Source: Paenibacillus sp. MAEPY2 (lineage in GTDB: Bacteria; Bacillota; Bacilli; Paenibacillales; Paenibacillaceae). Taken from it: a stretch of 47,996 bases of DNA. The stretch covers positions 1 to 47,996 of the forward strand of contig NZ_AWUK01000015.1 of NCBI RefSeq assembly GCF_000499205.1. The letters run 5' to 3'. Shown piece after piece: positions 43,400-47,996 of this stretch. Positions within the stretch are counted from its first letter, which is position 1; each line of letters opens with the position of its first letter. Below the pieces are notes generated by a model. The model did not search any database. It was not told where the DNA came from and worked only from the letters and a program-made list of their open reading frames with translations. Position numbers and translations under genes: made by a program.

Positions 43400-43624
43400 C
43401 CTAACATGAAGAGTGTTGGGGTAATGGGTGACGCGCGTACGTATTCCTACACCGTAGGTATCCGTGCTGTAACGTCCATCGATGGTATGACTGCCGACTG
43501 GGCACGTATCCCTTGGGACGTACTGGAGAAAATCTCCGTGCGGATCGTTAACGAAGTGGACAACGTAAACCGTATTGTGTATGACGTAACTTCCAAACCA
43601 CCAGCAACGATTGAGTGGGAATAG
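43400..43624 (+). repeat. guaA: Right attachment repeat: displaced original guaA 3' end
   Basis: The last 75 codons of guaA without a promoter or the rest of the gene; ends in EWE with TAG. Differs from the left copy only at seven third codon positions. The ATG at 43406 is internal Met, so this is a gene fragment, not a protein. It is followed by what looks like the native guaA terminator. Confidence 0.92.
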
Positions 43625-43651
43625 AAGTTTATCTACACAGATGAAATAACA

Positions 43652-43695
43652 AGAGATCGGAGATTCCGTCAAAGGAGCTTCGGTCTCTTTTTTTT
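43652..43695 (+). terminator. Probable native guaA terminator
   Basis: AGAGATCGGAG pairs with CTTCGGTCTCT through G-U pairs, followed by eight T, 28 bases after the displaced guaA stop. Confidence 0.75.
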
Positions 43696-43807
43696 CTTTC
43701 ATTTGGTGTTAGAGCCAGACGTTATTTATACTTTGGTTTACGATAATCAATGGACCATCCAATAGATATTACGAAGAAGAACACTCTGTAAGGAGGAACT
43801 ATAGCGG

Positions 43808-44848
43808 ATGAAGGAAAGAATCGAACTCAACCCCGGGTGGACTCGGGAAGAGGTTGTTGCACTTACGGCTAATTCTAATCTAAAGATTATTCAATACAGT
43901 GAGCACAATGTCCCGAATGTGAATTTGATGCAGATATTGAATGAGGAACTGTTTGCCAACAGACCGGACGTTACTTTTCGTATATATGGATTTCATTTGC
44001 AATCTGGCGACCTGTCTGTTCTGAAATATATGAATCAGGTAGAAAAGCTAGTAATTGATTGCAACAGTAGCGTTCGCGGGATTGAGGCCATAAGCACATT
44101 GCCGAGGCTGAGAGAGTTTGCTTTTGACGTATTTGAAGCGGACTCCCTTGATATATTAGCCCTTGTACCTACCACTTTACAGCAGCTCCGCATCGGCAAA
44201 ACCAAAACGAAGAAAACAGATTTGTCCGTACTTAGCCGTTTCAACGAGCTTAAAACGCTGATTGTGAACGGGCATTCAAGGAACATCGAAACGATCGGAA
44301 CATTGCTATCACTCCGTTCCCTCTATATTTCGGGGATACCCTTAAAGGAATTGGGATACTTAAAAGATTTAACTGATTTGCGTGAACTTCATCTCAGTTT
44401 TGGTGGAGCAGAGAATCTGGATAGCCTTGCAGGCATGGAATCCTTGCAATTGTTGAAGCTCCTAAGAGTAAAAGGTTTATCCGACCTATCGGTGTTGTCT
44501 GAGCTGAAGGGGTTGCGCTTAATAGGGATAGAGGATCAGCCGCATTTAACGAATTTGCCGACCCTTGAACATCTGACTGAATTACGGCGTGTTTGCCTGA
44601 ACAATGTGAATATGGAGAATATCGCGTGGGCGAAAACCTCAGAAAGCCTGAAAGAGCTCGCTCTCCTGCAAATGAAACAGATTACCCCTGAGGATATCGA
44701 ATCCCTGATTCATCATAAATCCTTGGAAAGAATGATGGTTCATTTGAAAAATGCCAAACAGCAAAAAGTTGCGAAGCAGGCGATTATGGCAGCAGGTATA
44801 TGGGATGAGAGTGGATGGTGGTATAGCGAGGAATCTCTGAATATTTAA
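43808..44848 (+). CDS. Leucine-rich repeat protein
   Basis: A 346-residue soluble protein with about ten LRR units of 20-24 residues between residues 60 and 310 (for example LKTLIVNGHSRNIETIGTLL, LRSLYISGIPLKELGYLKDL, LRELHLSFGGAENLDSLAGM). No signal peptide or anchor, so cytoplasmic. AAGGAGG precedes ATG 43808. Base composition fits the host rather than the island. Role unknown; LRR domains mediate protein contacts. Confidence 0.85.
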   Translation: MKERIELNPGWTREEVVALTANSNLKIIQYSEHNVPNVNLMQILNEELFANRPDVTFRIYGFHLQSGDLSVLKYMNQVEKLVIDCNSSVRGIEAISTLPRLREFAFDVFEADSLDILALVPTTLQQLRIGKTKTKKTDLSVLSRFNELKTLIVNGHSRNIETIGTLLSLRSLYISGIPLKELGYLKDLTDLRELHLSFGGAENLDSLAGMESLQLLKLLRVKGLSDLSVLSELKGLRLIGIEDQPHLTNLPTLEHLTELRRVCLNNVNMENIAWAKTSESLKELALLQMKQITPEDIESLIHHKSLERMMVHLKNAKQQKVAKQAIMAAGIWDESGWWYSEESLNI

Positions 44849-44944
44849 TTCCTTTTTTAGGTTCGTTTCAGCTTGTTTTCATGTGGGGCTTGTACACTGA
44901 GTACATAATACGGCTACATGGCTACTGAAAGGAGAATTGAATAT

Positions 44945-45193
44945 ATGCGTAAAACCGACAATATGAGCAAATGGAAGATGGGCATTGGAAGTGCGTTTCT
45001 GATGGTGATGCTGGCAGGATGCGGCTCGGGTATGCAGGACTTGGCTCTCGGTGCGGGGGATTCTTCATTTGTAAATGTAGAGGCAGCAGATTCGTCCTCT
45101 GATCAGACCCGGAATCAGGAGTTGTATGAAGGAACAACCGGTACTAATGATCCGGAACAACAGCAGGTACAGGACGTTCAAACAGAGATTTAG
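44945..45193 (+). CDS. Small lipoprotein
   Basis: An 82-residue protein with a signal peptide and lipobox MLAGC at about residues 24-28, then an acidic, Gln/Asp/Thr-rich tail without structure. ATG 44945 follows AAAGGAG by about ten bases; the in-frame ATG at 44918 lacks a site. Promoter candidates lie near 44890-44910. Function unknown. Confidence 0.75.
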   Translation: MRKTDNMSKWKMGIGSAFLMVMLAGCGSGMQDLALGAGDSSFVNVEAADSSSDQTRNQELYEGTTGTNDPEQQQVQDVQTEI

Positions 45194-45486
45194 AATATAT
45201 GACCCATCATGTGAAAAAAAATGAAAGTAACGGAGCAGTCCGCTCTCTATACCTAATCTTTCGAATACCCTAACCTACATTATCCTCATCACATAATTAT
45301 TCTATCAATAACCTATTAAGCTACCATGGATCAACGTGTGCATGCCACCTTTGACTCCGGTAGCTTTTTGATATATTGCAAATGAAAGAAATGAGCCTTT
45401 GGCAAGATCAACATATACTTGAAAAATTCACCGGAAACCTCATTTAAATTTGGGTTGTAAACCGCTGAACTGGTTCATTTTGTTAA
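45194..45486. other. Non-coding spacer before pbuG control region
   Basis: AT-rich, no supported gene, no clear terminator for the lipoprotein gene. The rest of the 666-base spacer is taken by the pbuG control elements listed next. Confidence 0.45.
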
Positions 45487-45487
45487 A

Positions 45488-45533
45488 TAATACGAACGAT
45501 TTAGTTAATGAGTGCGAATAACATTCGTTTTTC
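45488..45533. promoter_or_regulatory. PurR box pair upstream of pbuG
   Basis: Two inverted CGAA-centred boxes: AATACGAACGATT with its CGAA at 45493-45496, and AACATTCGTTTTT with TTCG at 45524-45527. Outer distance (about 35 bases) and AT-rich flanks match the Bacillus PurR site layout. PurR represses purine genes unless PRPP is high. Confidence 0.65.
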
Positions 45534-45536
45534 TCA

Positions 45537-45565
45537 TTGACAACTAGATACAACCCTCCTAAAAT
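45537..45565 (+). promoter_or_regulatory. pbuG promoter
   Basis: TTGACA (45537-45542), 17-base spacer, TAAAAT (45560-45565), ending about 30 bases before the riboswitch. Confidence 0.7.
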
Positions 45566-45597
45566 AGTGATGGGAAACACACAAATAGCGCATAACT

Positions 45598-45666
45598 ACT
45601 TCGTATAATCCTGGGGATTGGCCCGGGAGTCTCTACGAGATCACCCTAATGATCTGGCTACGAAGA
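45598..45666 (+). promoter_or_regulatory. Guanine-class purine riboswitch
   Basis: P1 arms CTTCGTA (45599-45605) and TACGAAG (45659-45665) enclose the canonical TATAATCC, GGGATTGGCCC, GTCTCTAC and GATC stem blocks of the purine aptamer. The specificity base in the GGCTAC stretch (equivalent of position 74) is C, as in guanine-binding members; adenine switches have U. Confidence 0.92.
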
Positions 45667-45684
45667 GGAGAAGGCTGAGCACAT

Positions 45685-45738
45685 GAATTCTACATGATTG
45701 CGTCGGGCATGACACCACGCACATTAGAATTTTTTTTG
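45685..45738 (+). terminator. Riboswitch-controlled terminator of pbuG
   Basis: GAATTCTA with TGCGT pairs with ACGCA and TAGAATT, followed by eight T, 20 bases after the aptamer. Ligand-bound aptamer should favour termination. Confidence 0.7.
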
Positions 45739-45859
45739 TTCTCCGTATTGGCATCGTGCCACTCCTCATCAGCTAAAACCCTGGGTGATGCTTTCATCTT
45801 AGGGTTATTTGTCGTTTTTCAATATGGCTTCAACATCTCTAAGGAGGAATTGGTGAATT

Positions 45860-47236
45860 ATGGATCGTTTCTTTAAATTAAAAGAAAACGGAACGAACGT
45901 TAGAACGGAGATTGTTGCGGGTCTCACTACCTTTATGACAATGGCGTACATTCTTTTTGTCAACACGCTGTTCTTGGGATCAGCTGGAGCCGGAATGTCG
46001 GATAATGCCGTATTTTTTGCAACAGCCGTAGGTGCTGGTTTGATGACTATTATCATGGGATTGTTCGTTAACATTCCGATCGCCCTTGCACCAGGCATGG
46101 GGTTGAATGCTTATTTCATGACCGTGGTTTTGAGTTCAAATGGTGCGATTTCCTGGCAGGCTGCTCTTGGAGCCGTATTTATCTCTGGTATCGTATTTAT
46201 TATTTTGACTGTGACCAAGATCCGTCAGATGCTGCTCGTTGCAGTTCCGGATTCATTAAAAATGGCAATCACAGTTGGTATTGGTCTTTTTATTACCATT
46301 GTCGGTTTCAAACTGGCTAATCTGGTCGCGGTAACAGTCAATGTTGCACCAGATGCGGATCTGAGCCAGCCGATTCCGGGCAGCAGCTTCAATCTGTCTT
46401 TGGGTAATTTTATAACGCATCACGATGCATTACTGGCCTTGATCGGACTACTCATAATTGCTGTACTGATGGTTATGCGCGTCAAAGGAGCACTGCTAAT
46501 CGGTATTATTGCCACAACGTTAATCGGTATTCCAATGGGCGTTACGAATCTTAGTGGCTTGTCCGGTGCAAGCTGGTTGCCTAACTTCAGCGATCTGGCG
46601 GTTGGTCAACTGGATCTAAAAGGTGCAATTAGTCTTGGATTGTTTGAAATCATCTTCATCTTCACCTTTGTAGAGTTGTTTGACACATTCGGAACGATGG
46701 TGGGTACAGCAACGCGAATGGGGATTATGAAGGACAAGAAGAAAGGCGAGAAAACGATTGGTAAAGCAATGCTCGTCGATGCTGTGGGTGTAAGTGCGGG
46801 TGCTGCCCTGGGTACGAGTACCATTACTGCTTTCGTTGAAAGTGCCTCTGGTGTCGAAGCTGGTGGACGTACAGGTCTGACTTCTGTAACGACAGGTATC
46901 CTGTTCATTCTGGCCTTGTTTATTGCTCCGCTGGCACTGGTTGTTCCGTCCGCTGCAACAGCTCCGGCATTGATTATCGTCGGTGTCCTGATGATGAGTC
47001 AGGTTCGCAGCATTGAGTGGGATGACTTCCTGCAGGCTTTCCCAGCCTTCCTTACAATCGTATTGATGCCTTTCACTGGAGGAATTGCGAACGGGATTTC
47101 CGCAGGGATTGTATCCTATGTCATTCTGGCTGTATTCAGTAACCTGGTTACGGAGCGCAAAGTGAAGATACATTGGCTTATGTGGATATTGGCTATCATT
47201 GTTATATGCCGGTACGTATTCATCGGTGGAGAATAA
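45860..47236 (+). CDS. pbuG: Guanine/hypoxanthine permease, AzgA-type
   Basis: A 458-residue membrane transporter of the AzgA/PbuG branch with about 12-14 segments: MAYILFVNTLFLGSAGAG, PIALAPGMGLNAYFMTVV, FVELFDTFGTMVGTATRMG, GTSTITAFVESASGVEAGGR. Takes up guanine and hypoxanthine in symport with protons. AAGGAGG precedes ATG 45860. Control by PurR boxes and a guanine riboswitch fits the substrate. In related genomes it stands next to guaA; here the island and two small genes separate them. Confidence 0.93.
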   Translation: MDRFFKLKENGTNVRTEIVAGLTTFMTMAYILFVNTLFLGSAGAGMSDNAVFFATAVGAGLMTIIMGLFVNIPIALAPGMGLNAYFMTVVLSSNGAISWQAALGAVFISGIVFIILTVTKIRQMLLVAVPDSLKMAITVGIGLFITIVGFKLANLVAVTVNVAPDADLSQPIPGSSFNLSLGNFITHHDALLALIGLLIIAVLMVMRVKGALLIGIIATTLIGIPMGVTNLSGLSGASWLPNFSDLAVGQLDLKGAISLGLFEIIFIFTFVELFDTFGTMVGTATRMGIMKDKKKGEKTIGKAMLVDAVGVSAGAALGTSTITAFVESASGVEAGGRTGLTSVTTGILFILALFIAPLALVVPSAATAPALIIVGVLMMSQVRSIEWDDFLQAFPAFLTIVLMPFTGGIANGISAGIVSYVILAVFSNLVTERKVKIHWLMWILAIIVICRYVFIGGE

Positions 47237-47299
47237 CAAGTTTAACGGATTTAAATAGGTTAAACTTGTCATGGGTTCGTTATGATACAAATGAAGAAA

Positions 47300-47337
47300 C
47301 GGAAGCCCCGGTACGATATTGAGGCTTACGTTTTTTT
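47300..47337 (+). terminator. pbuG terminator
   Basis: CGGAAGCC pairs with GGCTTACG (one mismatch), followed by seven T. Confidence 0.75.
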
Positions 47338-47365
47338 GTTTTCTTCTATATAAAGGAGAAACAAC

Positions 47366-47464
47366 ATGAGTTACGATTTGATGGTTTTTGATTCAGTTCT
47401 GGCTCCAGCTGATAAAACATTGTTCATGAGCTGGTATGGCGAACAGAAAAAGTGGTCTAGTTAA
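47366..47464 (+). pseudogene. N-terminal remnant of an MSYDLMVF-type protein
   Basis: ATG 47366 behind AAAGGAG encodes 32 residues opening MSYDLMVFDSVLAPADKTLF then MSWYGEQKKWS, the start of a small uncharacterised family that normally runs past 100 residues (typical opening MSYDLMVFxPxxAPxxRxxF). A stop comes at 47462 and no continuation is found downstream, so I treat it as truncated. Confidence 0.55.
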
Positions 47465-47706
47465 CGGCAAGCCGGATATAAGCTGTTTGAAAGAATTCTA
47501 CTATATATAATAGATAGTGGGGGAATCTAAGAGAGTTGTTAATCTCTGAGGTTGGAATGATAGGTGCTGTGCTACGGGACGAACTACACTATTGAATTTA
47601 AGTTCGATCTCAGGTTTGGTCCATGACTTGTGGTACTAGGGATGTATCGGGGAAATAGGGGGAGATAGTATGTAGGAAACGGGTTAATAAAATATGAAAA
47701 TAAAGC
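47465..47706. other. Non-coding spacer
   Basis: No supported gene or structure before the rrn promoters. Confidence 0.45.
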
Positions 47707-47735
47707 TTGCGTTCCGATTCTGTACATGGTATATT
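47707..47735 (+). promoter_or_regulatory. rrn promoter P1
   Basis: TTGCGT (47707-47712), 17-base spacer, TATATT (47730-47735). Confidence 0.6.
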
Positions 47736-47817
47736 CTAATTCCGGCCAAGAAAACACGAGAAACACGGTGCGGCAAGCGAAACGAATAAGCTTCGAAAGA
47801 AACTTAAAAAAAATAGC

Positions 47818-47846
47818 TTGCAAAGTTGGTTCGGATGTGATAAGAT
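47818..47846 (+). promoter_or_regulatory. rrn promoter P2
   Basis: TTGCAA (47818-47823), 17-base spacer, TAAGAT (47841-47846), preceded by an A-rich UP-like tract at about 47803-47814. Confidence 0.75.
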
Positions 47847-47996
47847 ATAAAAGTTGCTGAGTTGAACGAAACTTAGTAGTGAAACAAGTTTGATCTTTGA
47901 AAACTGAACAACGAGTGAGTAACGATCTTGCTTGCAAGATCGACGCTGAGAAATCGGTACACGTCTTCGGACCGTATGATTTCGAAGCATAAATGA
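47847..47996 (+). other. rRNA operon leader, 16S gene just beyond the window
   Basis: The stretch TGATCTTTGAAAACTGAACA at about 47891-47910 is the antitermination leader found ahead of 16S rRNA in Bacillales. The 16S sequence itself is not reached. Confidence 0.75.

Larger units (their letters stand above)
28383..43624. mobile_element. Integrative genomic island in the guaA 3' end
   Basis: A roughly 15-kb block bounded by a 225-bp direct repeat of the guaA 3' end (28383-28607 and 43400-43624, period 15,017 bases). A tyrosine recombinase lies immediately inside the left repeat. The interior is visibly AT-rich against the moderately GC flanks and carries plasmid-, phage- and defence-type genes. 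The 3' end of guaA is a known island integration site. No transfer, capsid or packaging genes are seen, so it is a non-self-transmissible or mobilisable island. Orientation: integrase beside the restored gene, original 3' end displaced to the right. Confidence 0.88.

Noticed and set aside
43406..43624. 72-residue protein
   Set aside because: It is the displaced guaA 3' end; the Met is internal and no promoter or ribosome binding site precedes it.
28383..43624. Complete prophage or conjugative element
   Set aside because: No terminase, capsid, portal, relaxase or type IV secretion genes are present; only an integrase, an initiator-like gene and one tail-like gene.
1..47996. CRISPR array
   Set aside because: No regularly spaced repeat-spacer units were found; only isolated direct repeats of one or two copies.

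Overview
The window reads as a chromosomal segment of a spore-forming Firmicute, most likely Paenibacillus. It has two spore-germinant-receptor operons, Gram-positive ribosome binding sites throughout, T-box and purine-riboswitch leaders, GsaB, LCP and MoxR/DUF58/transglutaminase genes, and a guaA to pbuG to rrn order. Genus is inferred from this gene content, not from a search.

Layout. 1-4340: an orphan sensory-rhodopsin-transducer homologue, then a germination operon (GerB, GerA, GerC) on the minus strand. 4350-7190: a decayed trpS remnant still carrying a T-box leader, a DMT exporter gene broken in a G7 tract, and a divergent MocR regulator. 7260-9705: gsaB and an LCP cell-wall ligase. 9911-13054: a three-gene ABC-2 exporter and a Bcp peroxiredoxin. 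13105-18381: a second germination operon (GerA, GerC, small D subunit, GerB, GerB) behind a good sigma-G promoter. 18554-26758: an MFS transporter, a DedA protein, a polysaccharide deacetylase, and a MoxR/DUF58/transglutaminase operon. 27069-28607: guaA.

Accessory island. From 28383 to 43624 a roughly 15-kb AT-rich integrative island sits in the 3' end of guaA. A tyrosine recombinase lies directly next to guaA. The last 225 bp of guaA are duplicated at the far end with seven differences, all at third codon positions, and the presumably original guaA terminator is beyond that far copy. Cargo includes a SMI1/KNR4 immunity-like gene, an XRE pair, a double winged-helix protein with hairpin clusters that could be a replication module, a YgiT-type zinc-finger gene, a degenerate-HNH-like gene, an orphan FN3 phage-adhesin-like gene, an OLD-family ATPase/TOPRIM nuclease, and a two-gene Pycsar system (pyrimidine cyclase plus transmembrane effector). 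Just inside the far end a 5'-truncated XRE gene is fused to an internal groEL fragment, which marks an older recombination scar. No capsid, terminase, relaxase or type IV secretion gene was seen, so it is not a complete prophage or conjugative element.

Right flank. 43808-47236: an LRR protein, a small lipoprotein, and pbuG preceded by a PurR-box pair, a promoter, a guanine riboswitch and its terminator. The window ends in tandem rrn promoters and the leader just before a 16S rRNA gene.

Best leads for something new: (1) the guaA island with its OLD and Pycsar cargo and an unusual cyclase motif; (2) the hairpin overlapping the integrase ribosome binding site; (3) the unexplained inverted-repeat modules at 36311-36658 and 38861-38990; (4) the paired hairpin clusters around 31.9 and 33.9 kb; (5) the groEL/XRE scar.
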